From Actinoplanes philippinensis (GTDB lineage Bacteria; Actinomycetota; Actinomycetes; Mycobacteriales; Micromonosporaceae): DNA of 64,000 bases. Below are positions 8,786-17,420 of the stretch, piece after piece. Both the position numbers and the translations under genes were made by a program. Location of the stretch: assembly GCF_900113015.1 (NCBI RefSeq), contig NZ_FONV01000001.1, positions 248,001-312,000 on the forward strand, in the 5' to 3' direction. Positions within the stretch are counted from its first letter, which is position 1, and every line of letters begins with the position of its first letter. Below the pieces are notes generated by a model. That model saw only the letters and a program-made list of their open reading frames with translations, did no database searches and had not been told where the DNA came from.

Positions 8786-10408
8786 GAGGTCCCGGCCGGG
8801 CAGCGTGAACAGCACGGTGGTGCCGCCGCCGGGTGTCTCCTCCACCCGGATGTCGCCGCCGTGCCGTTCCACGATCCGCCAGCAGGTGGAGAGCCCGATG
8901 CCGTGCCCGCCGGCGGCGCCGGTGCCGAGCCGGGTGAACATCTCGAAGACCCGGTGCCGCTGCTCCGGCGGGATGCCCAGCCCGTTGTCGGCGACCGCGA
9001 CGGTCCAGCCGGCCGGGCCGTGCTCCGCCGTGACCGTCACCCGGCAGGCCCGCGACGGGTCCCGGTACTTGACGGCGTTGCCGATCAGATTCTGCAGCAG
9101 CTGCCGGATCAGCACCGGGTCGCCGTCCACGGCCGGCAGCGGCCCGCCCGCCTCGATCGTCGCCCCGGCGGCCTCGGCGGCCGGGCGCAGGTCGACGCGG
9201 ACCTGCTCGAACAGATCGGCCAGGCCGGCGGTGACCCGGCGCACCGGCGCGCTGCCGGCCTGGGCGTAGCCGAGCAGCGACCGGATCAGGTCCCGCATCC
9301 GGGTGACCGCCCGCGACGCCGCCTCCACCCACTGCCCGGGACGGCCGTCGACCTCGTCGCCGATCAGCTCCAGGTAGCCGCCGACCGAGGTCAGCGGCGC
9401 GACCAGGTCGTGGCTGACCGCACCGGCGAAGTTGCTCAGGTCGGCGTTGGAGCGGCGCAGGTCGGCGTTGGCGGCGGCCAGCTCACGGCGGGCCTCCTCG
9501 ATCTGCCGCTGCTGGGCGCGGGCGCTCGTCACGTCGTTCATCGCGACGACCGCGCCCTGCGGCACGCCGGCCGGCCCGATCAGCGACCGGCCGCTGACGC
9601 TCACGTGCATCAGCGTGCCGCCGGGCCGCTTGATGATCATCTCGGCGTCCTTGACGCTGCCGTCACGCAGGGCACGGCACAGCGGGACCCGGTCCGGGGC
9701 GAGCGGGGTACGCCCGTCGGTCTCGAACAGCTCGTACCGGCCGGGCAGGGTGTCGAGTCCGTGCCACTCCCGCGCCGCCCGGTTGAAGAGGGTCAGCTCC
9801 CCGTTCTGGTCGGCCGCGACCACCGCCACGTCGATCGTCTCCAGCAGCGTGTCGGTCCACCGCTGCCGCTCCTCGGCCAGGGCCGCCAGCTCGGCGTTGA
9901 TCCGCGCCTGCCGCCGCCGCTCGAACAGCGCGAGGATGATCTGGGCCAGATCCTGGAGCCGCTCGATCTGGCCGTCGTCCAGCTGCCCCGGCTCCAGGTC
10001 GAAGACGCACAGCGACCCGAGCGCGTGCCCCTCCGGCGTGACCAGCGGGAACGAGGCGTAGAACCGGACGTCGGAGAGGACCCCGGTGACCCACGGGTTG
10101 TCCCGGTAGATCGGGTCCAGGCTGGCGTCCGGCAGGTAGGTGAAATGGCCGGACTCGAACCGGACCGCGCACATCGAGTCGACCCGGTCGGAGTCGGCGC
10201 CGTCGAAGCCGACCGTGGTGAGCTGGCACTGCCGGTTCTCGTCGATCAGGTTGAGCGAGGCGTGCGGCACCCCGGCGACGGTGGCGGCGACCCGGACCAC
10301 GGCCTCCAGCTCGTCCCCGGCCGGCGAGTCGAGCAGACGGTACTCGTGCAGCGCGGCGAGCCGCAGACGCTCCCGCTCCCGCTCCGACAGCCGTTCAGCC
10401 AGATCCAC
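8771..10408 (-). CDS. GAF-PAS sensor histidine kinase (copy A)
   Basis: The 545-residue protein has no membrane segment. An N-terminal GAF domain (about 25-175, with MCAVRFESG and YRDNPWV) is followed by a PAS domain (about 185-305), a HisKA region with the H-box FAGAVSHDLVAPLTS, and an HATPase_c domain with NLIGNAVKYRD (N box), VADNGLGIPPE (G1) and GHGIGLSTCWRIVERHGG (G2). It is a cytoplasmic kinase of the phytochrome-like class. No response regulator is adjacent. The next gene upstream is a close paralogue with the same order of domains, 19 bases away, so they form a tandem-duplicated operon. The start is GTG. Confidence 0.92.
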   Translation of the reverse strand: MDLAERLSERERERLRLAALHEYRLLDSPAGDELEAVVRVAATVAGVPHASLNLIDENRQCQLTTVGFDGADSDRVDSMCAVRFESGHFTYLPDASLDPIYRDNPWVTGVLSDVRFYASFPLVTPEGHALGSLCVFDLEPGQLDDGQIERLQDLAQIILALFERRRQARINAELAALAEERQRWTDTLLETIDVAVVAADQNGELTLFNRAAREWHGLDTLPGRYELFETDGRTPLAPDRVPLCRALRDGSVKDAEMIIKRPGGTLMHVSVSGRSLIGPAGVPQGAVVAMNDVTSARAQQRQIEEARRELAAANADLRRSNADLSNFAGAVSHDLVAPLTSVGGYLELIGDEVDGRPGQWVEAASRAVTRMRDLIRSLLGYAQAGSAPVRRVTAGLADLFEQVRVDLRPAAEAAGATIEAGGPLPAVDGDPVLIRQLLQNLIGNAVKYRDPSRACRVTVTAEHGPAGWTVAVADNGLGIPPEQRHRVFEMFTRLGTGAAGGHGIGLSTCWRIVERHGGDIRVEETPGGGTTVLFTLPGRDLSEEG

Positions 10409-10427
10409 CCTTGTCCGATCGGCACCG

Positions 10428-12095
10428 CTACCGGCGATCTGACCCTTTCTCCGGCAGCGTGACCGTGACCGTCGCGCCGCCGCCCGGCGTGTCCCCGATC
10501 GTGATAGTCCCGCCGTGCCGCTCCACGATCCGCAGGCAGCTCGACAGCCCGATGCCGTGCCTTCGCGCGACCTGCCCGTCCACCCGGGCGAACATGTCGA
10601 AGACCTCCTCGCGGCGCGACGGCGGGATGCCCACCCCGTTGTCGGCGATCCGCAGCGACGGCCCGTCGGCGGTGATCTCCACCCGCGACGGCCGGCCCGG
10701 GTCGCGGAACTTCACCGCGTTGCCGATCAGGTTCTGCAGCAGCTGCCGGATCAGCACCGGGTCGCCGACCACCTCCGGCAACGGCCCCGGCACCACGACC
10801 CGCGTGCCGGCCGCCGCGATCTGCGGGCCCAGGTCGTGCAGCACCTCACCGATCACCCCATCGAGGGGTACGGCCCGAGCCCGCACCGGGGCACTGCCGG
10901 CGCGGGCATAGCCGAGCAGCGCGTCGATCAGGTCCCGCATCCGGGCCACCGCCTGCGCCGCCGACGTGACCCACCCGGCCACCCGTGGATGGCCCGCCGT
11001 CTCGTCCGGGTCGGCGAGCAGCTCCAGGTAGCCACCGACCGCGGCCAGCGGCGCGACCAGGTCGTGGCTGACCGCCCCGGCGAAGTTGGTCAGGTCGGCG
11101 TTGGACCGGCGCAGCTCGGTGTTGGCCGCGGCGAGCCGCTCGTGCGCCTCCTCCAGGATCCGCCGCCGGGTGTGCTCCGCGGTCACATCATGCAACGCGA
11201 CGACCGCCCCGTCGACCCGGCCGTCGGCGGCCCGCAGCGGCGCCGCGTTCGCCAGCACCGACCGCGGCTCCCGGCCCGGCACCCGGATCATCAGCTCCCG
11301 CCCCTTGACCGGGACGCCCTCGCGCATCGCCACCACGAGCGGCACTTCCTCGTCCGAGATCGGGGTGCGCCCGTCCGGCTCGAACAGCCAGGAGCGGGCC
11401 GCCGAGCCGTCCGGGCCGGCGCCGAGGACGGCATCGGGGTGCAGGCCCTGCGCGGCCCGGTTGATCAGGGTGACCCGGCCCGCCGGCCCGGTCGCGATCA
11501 CCGCCTCGTCGAGGCTGTCCAGCATCGTGCGGGTCCACTGATCCCGGGCCTGGATGGTCTCCCGCAGCCCCGCCGACACCCGCGCGAGCCGGCGCCGCTC
11601 GAAGAACGCCACCGCGATCCCGGCCAGGTCCTCGAGCCCGCGGATCTGCTCCCGGCTCAACTCCCGGGGCCGCCCGTCGAAGACGCAGAGCGTGCCCATC
11701 ACCAGGCCGCCGGGGCTGATCAACGGCGCCGACGCGTAGAACACGACCCGCCCGAGCCGCCCGGTCACCCACGGGTTGTCCCGGTAGTCCGGCTCCTTCC
11801 GGGCGTCTGGCAGGTGCACGAAGGCGCCCTGGTCCAGGCGGACCGCGCACATCGAGTCGGCCCGCGAACACTGCTGCCCGGCGAACCCGACAGTGGTCAG
11901 CTGGTACTGCCGGGCGTCGTCGAGCAGGTTCAGCGTGGCGGTGGGCACGCCGGCGACGGTCGCGGCCACCCGGACCACGGCCTCCAGCTCGGCGGCGGGC
12001 GGGGTGTCGAGGAGGTGGTACTCGCGCAGGACCGCGACACGCCGCCGCTCCCGTTCGCTCCCCACCTGCCACCTATCGGCAACCGGCCCCGGCAA
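10428..12095 (-). CDS. GAF-PAS sensor histidine kinase (copy B)
   Basis: The 555-residue protein is a paralogue of the following kinase. It has a GAF domain (MCAVRLDQG, YRDNPWVTGRL), a PAS domain, the H-box FAGAVSHDLVAPLAAVGGY, the N box NLIGNAVKFRDPGRP, and the G1/G2 motifs IADNGVGIPPS and RHGIGLSSCLRIVERHGG. The similarity runs over the full length, so the pair arose by gene duplication. As with copy A there is no cognate response regulator nearby, which suggests an orphan or phosphorelay role. The two could also form heterodimers; this is inference. Confidence 0.92.
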   Translation of the reverse strand: MPGPVADRWQVGSERERRRVAVLREYHLLDTPPAAELEAVVRVAATVAGVPTATLNLLDDARQYQLTTVGFAGQQCSRADSMCAVRLDQGAFVHLPDARKEPDYRDNPWVTGRLGRVVFYASAPLISPGGLVMGTLCVFDGRPRELSREQIRGLEDLAGIAVAFFERRRLARVSAGLRETIQARDQWTRTMLDSLDEAVIATGPAGRVTLINRAAQGLHPDAVLGAGPDGSAARSWLFEPDGRTPISDEEVPLVVAMREGVPVKGRELMIRVPGREPRSVLANAAPLRAADGRVDGAVVALHDVTAEHTRRRILEEAHERLAAANTELRRSNADLTNFAGAVSHDLVAPLAAVGGYLELLADPDETAGHPRVAGWVTSAAQAVARMRDLIDALLGYARAGSAPVRARAVPLDGVIGEVLHDLGPQIAAAGTRVVVPGPLPEVVGDPVLIRQLLQNLIGNAVKFRDPGRPSRVEITADGPSLRIADNGVGIPPSRREEVFDMFARVDGQVARRHGIGLSSCLRIVERHGGTITIGDTPGGGATVTVTLPEKGSDRR

Positions 12096-12122
12096 TTGAC
12101 CCGAATCCCACCGCCGGCCGGG

Positions 12123-12401
12123 TCAGAACCAGCGACGCCGGTAGTGGCCGTGGTGGCGGTAGTGCCCGTGATGCCGGTAGTGGCCGTGGTGGCCGTACGC
12201 GCCGGGATGCCCGTAGGCGCCCGGGTGGCCGTACGCGCCGGGGTGGTGGCCGTGGCCGTAGGGACCGGGGTGGCCGTGGCCGTACAGCTTGCGGTTGACC
12301 TCGCGGAGCATGCCGTCGGCGATCGGGTTGTGGCGTTTGTAGGACATCCGCTGAAGCTTCGACGCGACCATCGAGAGCACGAACCGTTTGACGAACCCCA
12401 C
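12123..12401 (-). CDS. Small Gly/His/Tyr-repeat protein
   Basis: This 92-residue protein starts at a GTG with GGAGGA eight bases upstream; a longer open frame to 12473 lacks such a site. The first 40 residues are basic and moderately hydrophobic (VGFVKRFVLSMVASKLQRM). The last 50 are made of short tandem repeats: PGAYGH three times, then HGHYRH three times, ending RRRWF. The repeats are visible at DNA level as near-identical 18-bp units. Histidine-rich tails of this kind can bind metal or polyanions, but I recognise no family. The gene sits upstream of kinase copy B on the same strand, 27 bases away. Confidence 0.65.
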   Translation of the reverse strand: MGFVKRFVLSMVASKLQRMSYKRHNPIADGMLREVNRKLYGHGHPGPYGHGHHPGAYGHPGAYGHPGAYGHHGHYRHHGHYRHHGHYRRRWF

Positions 12402-12529
12402 CGAACGTCTCCTCCACTGACCGGCCCGCGACCCGCGAGCCGTCCGGATTCCAGAGTAGGCCGCCCGTTCCACCGCTGACCTGTGTGAATGCTGTTCGCT
12501 TCCGGGGCGTCCCGGCGGAGTCCGGCGCC

Positions 12530-12868
12530 TCAGCGGCGGTCCAGCTGCTCCTCGAGGTGGAAGACCTGGTCGAGGACGAGCATGCCCTCGTCCGGGCGGG
12601 ACTCGCCGAGGGCCGGGAAGAACTCGGCCATGGCGGCCTGCCAGCGGGCGTTCACCTCGGTACGGGCCATCGCCTCCTGAGCGGCGGCGAAGTCGTCGGT
12701 CTGCAGGGTGCCGACGAGCAGGCCGTCCGGGCGCAGGAAGAGCCGGTAGTCACGCCAGCCGGTCGCGGCCAGCGCCCGCAGCATCTCCGGCCAGACCGCC
12801 TCGTGGGCCTTCCGGTAGGCGTCGAGCTTCGACGGGTCGACCTGCAGCGTGAAGCACACGTACGTCAT
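12530..12868 (-). CDS. L-rhamnose mutarotase-like protein
   Basis: The 112-residue protein matches the RhaU family (dimeric alpha-beta barrel, usual length about 105). The catalytic histidine lies in KAHEAVWPEML, followed by GWRDYRLFLRPDG, and a conserved tail with W and F residues. The enzyme interconverts the alpha and beta anomers of L-rhamnose. The start at 12868 places AGGA eight bases upstream; another ATG three codons earlier has the purine run too close. No other rhamnose gene is in the window, so it acts on substrate made or imported elsewhere. Confidence 0.85.
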   Translation of the reverse strand: MTYVCFTLQVDPSKLDAYRKAHEAVWPEMLRALAATGWRDYRLFLRPDGLLVGTLQTDDFAAAQEAMARTEVNARWQAAMAEFFPALGESRPDEGMLVLDQVFHLEEQLDRR

Positions 12869-13000
12869 GCCGGTCATCCTGCCCCGCCACCGGTAACGTT
12901 TCAATCCTCCCGTGCGGCCCTCCCCTGGCCCACCGCCCCGGTCGCGGCGACTGCGCCATCCCGGCACCTCCCCGGCCACCGTACCCCGTGCTAATTTATG

Positions 13001-13010
13001 TCGCATGCGA
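13001..13010. promoter_or_regulatory. Perfect palindrome over the start codon of the hydrolase-MarR operon
   Basis: TCGCATGCGA is a perfect 10-bp palindrome that contains the ATG of the hydrolase gene. The second gene of the operon encodes a MarR-type regulator, and MarR proteins usually bind short palindromes near their own promoter. Autoregulation is an inference. Confidence 0.35.
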
Positions 13011-13862
13011 AATAGTTCGATCGAGGTGGACGGGCTCGCCGGGACGCTGTTCGAGCCGGCGACCGAGCCCGTCGCGGCGCTGGTGGTGCATCCGGCCACG
13101 GCCACGCCGGCCGGGTTCTACACCGGGTTCGCGTCGTTCCTCGCGGAGCACGGGTTCGCCGTGATCACCTACGACTACCGGGGCACCGGGCGGTCCGGAT
13201 CGCCGCGGGACCACCGCGAGGTGGGCATGCGCGACTGGATCGAGCAGGACGTGCCGGCGATGACCGGGTGGGCGGCGCGGCGGTTCCCCGGTCTGCCACA
13301 GCTCGCGGTGGGGCACAGTGTCGGCGGGCACGCGCTTGCCCTGGGGCGCGGCGGCCCCGGCCTGACCGCGTTCGTTCTCGTCGCCGCCCACGAGGCGTCG
13401 ATCGCCGCCATTCCCGACCGGGCCGAGCGCTTTCGCGTACGCCTCGTGCTGTCCCTGATCGGACCGGCCCTCGCCGGCGTGCTCGGCTACGTCCCGGCCC
13501 GCCGCCTCGGCCTCGGCGAGGACATCCCGGTGGCCGCCGTGCGGCAGTGGGCGGCCTGGGGCGCGCTGCCGCACTACCTGTTCGACGACCCGGTGATGAA
13601 GGGCGCCGAGCGGGCCGCCGCCGTCACCCAGCCGGTGCTGGCGATCGGGATCGCCGACGACCCGTGGGCCACACCCGCGCAGGTCGACGCGCTGGCCGCG
13701 CGACTGCCGAACGCCGCGGTCGAGCGGCGCACGCACACCCCGGCCGAGGCGGGCCTCCCCCGGATCGGCCACCATGGGTTCATGCGACGCACCGCCCGTG
13801 ACACCCTCTGGCCCGAGCTGCTGACCTGGTTGCAGAAGCAGGTCGCCGGCGCGTCCCGATGA
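13005..13862 (+). CDS. Alpha/beta hydrolase
   Basis: The 285-residue protein is an alpha/beta hydrolase of the serine aminopeptidase/lysophospholipase-like type: YDYRGTGRSGS after strand 4, the nucleophile elbow GHSVGGHALAL, a late aspartate in ADDPWATPAQ and a C-terminal histidine in GHHGFM. No signal peptide is seen. The start at 13005 is the ATG within TCGCATGCGA; the frame is open upstream but without an initiation signal. The stop overlaps the MarR gene start by 4 bases (ATGA), so the two are coupled. The substrate is unknown. Confidence 0.88.
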   Translation: MRNSSIEVDGLAGTLFEPATEPVAALVVHPATATPAGFYTGFASFLAEHGFAVITYDYRGTGRSGSPRDHREVGMRDWIEQDVPAMTGWAARRFPGLPQLAVGHSVGGHALALGRGGPGLTAFVLVAAHEASIAAIPDRAERFRVRLVLSLIGPALAGVLGYVPARRLGLGEDIPVAAVRQWAAWGALPHYLFDDPVMKGAERAAAVTQPVLAIGIADDPWATPAQVDALAARLPNAAVERRTHTPAEAGLPRIGHHGFMRRTARDTLWPELLTWLQKQVAGASR

Positions 13863-14272
13863 ATCACCGGCTCGTCCTGGAGATGATGACCGCCGAGCGC
13901 GCGGTCCGGCGGTGGATCGACGCGCGCTCCGGCGACAGCGGCATCGGCGCGGCCGGCGCGGGGGTGCTGTTCCACCTGGCCGGGCACGACAACGCGCTGG
14001 TCGGCGACGTGAGCGCGGCCCTGTGCGCGTCGCCGTCCGGGATCAGCGGGCTGGTCAGCCGCCTGGAGAAGGGCGGCTTCCTGGCCAAGACGCCGGACGC
14101 GGCGGACGCCCGGGCGGTCCGGCTGTCGCTGACCCCGCTCGGCCGGGAGGCGGTCGGCGTCGCCCGGACGGTGGTGACGGAGCTGAACGCGGAGCTCTCC
14201 GACGGTTTCACCGGCGCCGAGCTGGCCGTGGTGGCCCGCTGGCTGGGACATATCACACAGCGTCTGAGCTGA
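13859..14272 (+). CDS. MarR family transcriptional regulator
   Basis: The 137-residue protein has the winged-helix layout of MarR regulators: a recognition helix region SPSGISGLVSRLEKGGFL and the wing TPDAADARAVRLSLTPLG. It is translationally coupled to the upstream hydrolase (4-bp overlap). MarR proteins commonly repress their own operon and release DNA when bound by an aromatic ligand. The palindrome at the hydrolase start codon is a candidate site. Confidence 0.88.
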   Translation: MNHRLVLEMMTAERAVRRWIDARSGDSGIGAAGAGVLFHLAGHDNALVGDVSAALCASPSGISGLVSRLEKGGFLAKTPDAADARAVRLSLTPLGREAVGVARTVVTELNAELSDGFTGAELAVVARWLGHITQRLS

Positions 14273-14340
14273 CGGTACTTCCGCTCGGGGCCGGGGCATA
14301 CCAAGGTGGTTGCCAGGTGCCCTGAAGCGAGGGAGTACTG

Positions 14341-15693
14341 ATGAGCCATCGAGTGGTAGTGGTGGGGGCGGGCTTCGGCGGCCTCTTCGCGATCAAGGCG
14401 CTGCGCCGTGCGGACGTCGAGATAACCCTGATCAACGGTACGGCGTACCACCTCTTCCAGCCGTTGCTCTATCAGGTCGCGACCGGGATCCTGTCCGAGG
14501 GCGAGGTCGCGCCGCCGATCCGTGAGGTGCTGCGCCGCCAGCAGAACGTGGACGTGCGCCTCGGCTGGGTGCAGGACGTCGACGTGGAGCGCAAGGTCGT
14601 GTCGGTGGCCGGGCCGGGCATCGACTACACGGTGCCGTACGACACGCTGATCGTCGCCGCGGGCGCGTCCCAGTCCTATTTCGGCAACGACGAGTTCGCC
14701 GACCACGCGCCCGGCATGAAGAGCATCGACGACGCCCTGGAGCTGCGGGCCCGGATCTTCGGCGCGTTCGAGGTCGCCGACCTGCACACCGACCCGGCGA
14801 CGGTGGAGGCGTGGATGACCTTCGTGGTCGTCGGCGCGGGTCCGACCGGCACCGAGATGGCCGGGCAGATCGCCGAGCTGGCACACCGCAACCTGCGCGG
14901 CCAGTTCCGGCACATCGACTCCCGCAAGGCGCGGATCCTGCTCGTCGACGCGGTCGGGGCGGTGCTCAACACGTTCGGCGACCAGCTCTCCGCCAAGGCC
15001 GAGAAGCAGCTCGACAAGCTCGGTGTCGAGGTGCGGACCAACACGAAGGTGGTGGCGGTCGACGCGAACAGCATCGAGGTCGAGTCGAACGGCGAGCGCG
15101 AGCGCATCCCGGCGATGACGAAGGTGTGGGCGGCCGGGGTGGCGGCCCCGCCGCTGGCCGCGAAACTGGCGGCGGCGACCGGCGCGAAGACCGACCGGGC
15201 CGGCCGGATCCTGGTCGAGCCGGACACCAGCCTGCCCGGCCACCCGGAGATCTTCGCGCTCGGCGACATGATGAGCCTGGCCGGCGAGGACGGCAAGCCG
15301 CTGCCCGGAGTGGCGCAGGTCGCCATCCAGAGCGGCCGGCACGCCGCCGACCAGATCAAGCGCCGCCTGGCCGGCAGGGAGACGGGTCAGCCGTTCCGGT
15401 ATTTCGACAAGGGCAGCCTGGCGACGATCTCCCGCTTCTCGGCCGTGGCGAGCATCTGGAAGCTGCGGCTGTCCGGCTTCCCGGCCTGGGTGGTGTGGGT
15501 GGCGGTCCACCTGTTCTACCTGGTCGGCTTCAAGAACCGGGTGACCGCGGTGCTGCACTGGTTCGTCAGCTTCCTCGGCCGGGGCCGTTCGGAGCGGGTC
15601 GCCACCCAGCAGCAGGCGTTCGCACGTCAGGCGATCCGGGCGTACGGCGATCCGTTCCGGCGGCCCTCGGAGCAGACGGAACAGGTCGGGTAG
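14341..15693 (+). CDS. ndh: Type II NADH dehydrogenase (NDH-2)
   Basis: The 450-residue flavoprotein has an N-terminal FAD-binding GxGxxG (VVVVGAGFGGL), a second dinucleotide motif for NADH (VVVGAGPTGTEMAG), the FAD-contact motif EIFALGDM, and the quinone-site region PGVAQVAIQSGRHAA. The C-terminal stretch WVVWVAVHLFYLVGF and nearby residues form an amphipathic or membrane-associated segment, as in monotopic NDH-2. It passes electrons from NADH to quinone without pumping protons. GGGAG precedes the ATG. It stands alone between the MarR operon and thymidine kinase. Confidence 0.9.
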   Translation: MSHRVVVVGAGFGGLFAIKALRRADVEITLINGTAYHLFQPLLYQVATGILSEGEVAPPIREVLRRQQNVDVRLGWVQDVDVERKVVSVAGPGIDYTVPYDTLIVAAGASQSYFGNDEFADHAPGMKSIDDALELRARIFGAFEVADLHTDPATVEAWMTFVVVGAGPTGTEMAGQIAELAHRNLRGQFRHIDSRKARILLVDAVGAVLNTFGDQLSAKAEKQLDKLGVEVRTNTKVVAVDANSIEVESNGERERIPAMTKVWAAGVAAPPLAAKLAAATGAKTDRAGRILVEPDTSLPGHPEIFALGDMMSLAGEDGKPLPGVAQVAIQSGRHAADQIKRRLAGRETGQPFRYFDKGSLATISRFSAVASIWKLRLSGFPAWVVWVAVHLFYLVGFKNRVTAVLHWFVSFLGRGRSERVATQQQAFARQAIRAYGDPFRRPSEQTEQVG

Positions 15694-15732
15694 CGTGTAG
15701 CGGCCCGCGCAAGTCCTCCAGGAAGGCTCACC

Positions 15733-16383
15733 TTGGTCCCGGTCACCGTCAGCGCCCCCGTCGTGTCCCGCGCCAGGACCCTTGCTCCGGTCTTTCACGA
15801 GCTGACGCTCTTCCACGGCAGCATGGGGGCGGGCAAGTCGACGCTCGCCCTGCAGAACGCGTACAACCGCCGGCAGGCCGGCCGGCCCGGGATCCTGCTG
15901 ACCAGCATGGACCGGGCCGGCGCCGGGGTGATGTCGTCGCGGCTCGGGGTGGCCGCCGACGCGATCGAGGTGACCGACGGCACCGAGCTGACCGCGCTGA
16001 TCGCCGACGAGGTGCCGGCCGGCGGGTTCGTGATCGTCGACGAGGCCCAGTTCCTCCGCCCGGAGCAGGTGGAGCAGCTGGCCTGGGCGGTCGACGAGCT
16101 CTGCGTCGACGTGGACTGCTACGCGATCTCCACCGACTTCATGTCGCATCTGTTCCCGGGCGCGCAGCGGCTGCTGGAGCTGGCCGACAACATCGTGTCG
16201 CTGCAGGTCGAGGTGACCTGCTGGTGCGGGCGCCCGGGCCGGCAGAACGCACGGATCGAGGACGGCCGGGTGGCCCGCTCCGGCGCGCAGGTGGCGGTCG
16301 GCGACACGTCGGACGCGGCCGAGGTCACCTACCGGGTGCTGTGCCGCCGCCACTGGCGCAACGGGGATGCCGGCCCCGCCTGA
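15733..16383 (+). CDS. tdk: Thymidine kinase (type II)
   Basis: The 216-residue protein shows the type II thymidine kinase pattern: P-loop GSMGAGKST (29-37), Walker B-like IVDEAQF (103-107), and a zinc-binding set made of CWC and CRRHW near the C-terminus. It phosphorylates thymidine to dTMP for nucleoside salvage. The start is TTG with AGGAAGG about seven bases upstream. The gene ends 3 bases from the convergent nuclease gene. Confidence 0.92.
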   Translation: MVPVTVSAPVVSRARTLAPVFHELTLFHGSMGAGKSTLALQNAYNRRQAGRPGILLTSMDRAGAGVMSSRLGVAADAIEVTDGTELTALIADEVPAGGFVIVDEAQFLRPEQVEQLAWAVDELCVDVDCYAISTDFMSHLFPGAQRLLELADNIVSLQVEVTCWCGRPGRQNARIEDGRVARSGAQVAVGDTSDAAEVTYRVLCRRHWRNGDAGPA

Positions 16384-16386
16384 TCC

Positions 16387-17334
16387 TCACACCTCGGGGT
16401 AGATCATCCAGGCGCGCAGGTCGCCGTGCACGTCGAAGAGGTAGCCGCCGTCGCCGACCGCGTGGTTGGCCGGGTCGACGTTGGTGAAGATCGGCTTGGT
16501 GAGCCCCCAGTACTTGTGGGTGGCCGTGTTCTTCCCCTTGCCGATGTGGACGTAGACGTCGCCGCCGGCCGGGACCACGGTGCCGGCCGGGAAGGTGTAA
16601 CGGCGCAGCCCGGAGTCGCGCACCCACCAGCCGGCGATCGGCACGGCCGCCGCCGACGGGTTGTGGATCCTGAACCACTCGCCGTTGAGGTTCTTCTCGT
16701 CGAGGCCGTCGGCGTCCGCGTTGACGGTCAGGGTGAGGCCGCTGTTCTGGGCCGGCCCGGGCTTGCAGCTGTCGGTGTCGTAGAGTTCCCGGCCGGCGGC
16801 CGCGGCCTCCCGGGCAGCCCGGTGGTAGGCCTCGTCCATCGCCCATTCGCCGGGCCACGCCTGCCAGAGCGTGTAGCCCTCGCGGACCATCTGCTCGCCG
16901 ACGTCGCGCCACTGCCCGTCGATCTTCACGGCGACCGAGCGCAGCGGGCGGCCCTCGCTGCGGCTCGACGCCTTCAGCGAGGTGAGGCGCACGTAGTTGC
17001 CGCCGGCCGCGAGCAGCTCCTCGAGGCGGGAGTTGGCGGCGATCGCGTGGCAGTCGCCCCTGCGCCGCTCCGGGTAGTGCGAGTAGGTCTTCATCTCCAT
17101 CGCCTGGATGCCGAGGATGCGTACCGACACCAGGTCTTTCGTGCCGTCCCCGGCGAGGTCGACACGGATCGTGTCGCCGTCCGGAGCCCAGTCGACCTTG
17201 CCGGTCCACACCTGGCAGCGGGGGCTGCCGGCTTCCGAACGGCAGGCGGTGGTGGTCGCGGCCCGGGCGGGCGTCGCGAGGCCGGTGGCGGTCAGGGTGG
17301 CGGCGGCGGCGAGGGCGGCGAGACGGCGAAGCAT
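16387..17334 (-). CDS. Secreted thermonuclease-like protein with C-terminal lamin-tail domain
   Basis: The 315-residue protein has a Sec-type signal peptide (cleavage near PARAA). An SNase-like (OB-fold) domain follows, with APDGDTIRVDL and SVRILGIQ holding the calcium and catalytic acidic positions, and a motif ASSRSEGRPLRSV in place of the usual arginine-containing loop. From about residue 200 a lamin-tail (LTD) beta-sandwich is recognisable: NLNGEWFRIHNPS, GWWVRDSG, YTFPAGTVVPAGG, VYVHIGKGKNT. This architecture suggests an extracellular nuclease with a surface- or DNA-binding module. Cleavage of environmental DNA for nutrition is a plausible role but inferred. Confidence 0.85.
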   Translation of the reverse strand: MLRRLAALAAAATLTATGLATPARAATTTACRSEAGSPRCQVWTGKVDWAPDGDTIRVDLAGDGTKDLVSVRILGIQAMEMKTYSHYPERRRGDCHAIAANSRLEELLAAGGNYVRLTSLKASSRSEGRPLRSVAVKIDGQWRDVGEQMVREGYTLWQAWPGEWAMDEAYHRAAREAAAAGRELYDTDSCKPGPAQNSGLTLTVNADADGLDEKNLNGEWFRIHNPSAAAVPIAGWWVRDSGLRRYTFPAGTVVPAGGDVYVHIGKGKNTATHKYWGLTKPIFTNVDPANHAVGDGGYLFDVHGDLRAWMIYPEV

Positions 17335-17376
17335 GCCGCTTCCATCGACCGGGGAAACGCGGGCTTGAGAAGACAG

Positions 17377-17402
17377 GATAGTTAGCTAGGCTAAGCACTA
17401 TC
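17377..17402 (+). promoter_or_regulatory. Iron-box-like (DtxR/IdeR type) element over a promoter
   Basis: TTAGC-TAG-GCTAA at 17382-17394 forms a perfect inverted repeat with a 3-base centre, flanked by a second inverted pair GATAGT (17377-17382) and ACTATC (17397-17402). The core resembles iron boxes bound by DtxR/IdeR regulators (TTAGGTTAGGCTAA pattern), with a shortened spacer. A candidate -35 TTGAGA (17365-17370) and -10 TAGGCT (17387-17392) are 16 bases apart, so the element covers the -10. It lies 20 bases before the start of the ABC exporter pair. Confidence 0.5.
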
Positions 17403-17420
17403 CTTGGTGAGGAGAACCGC

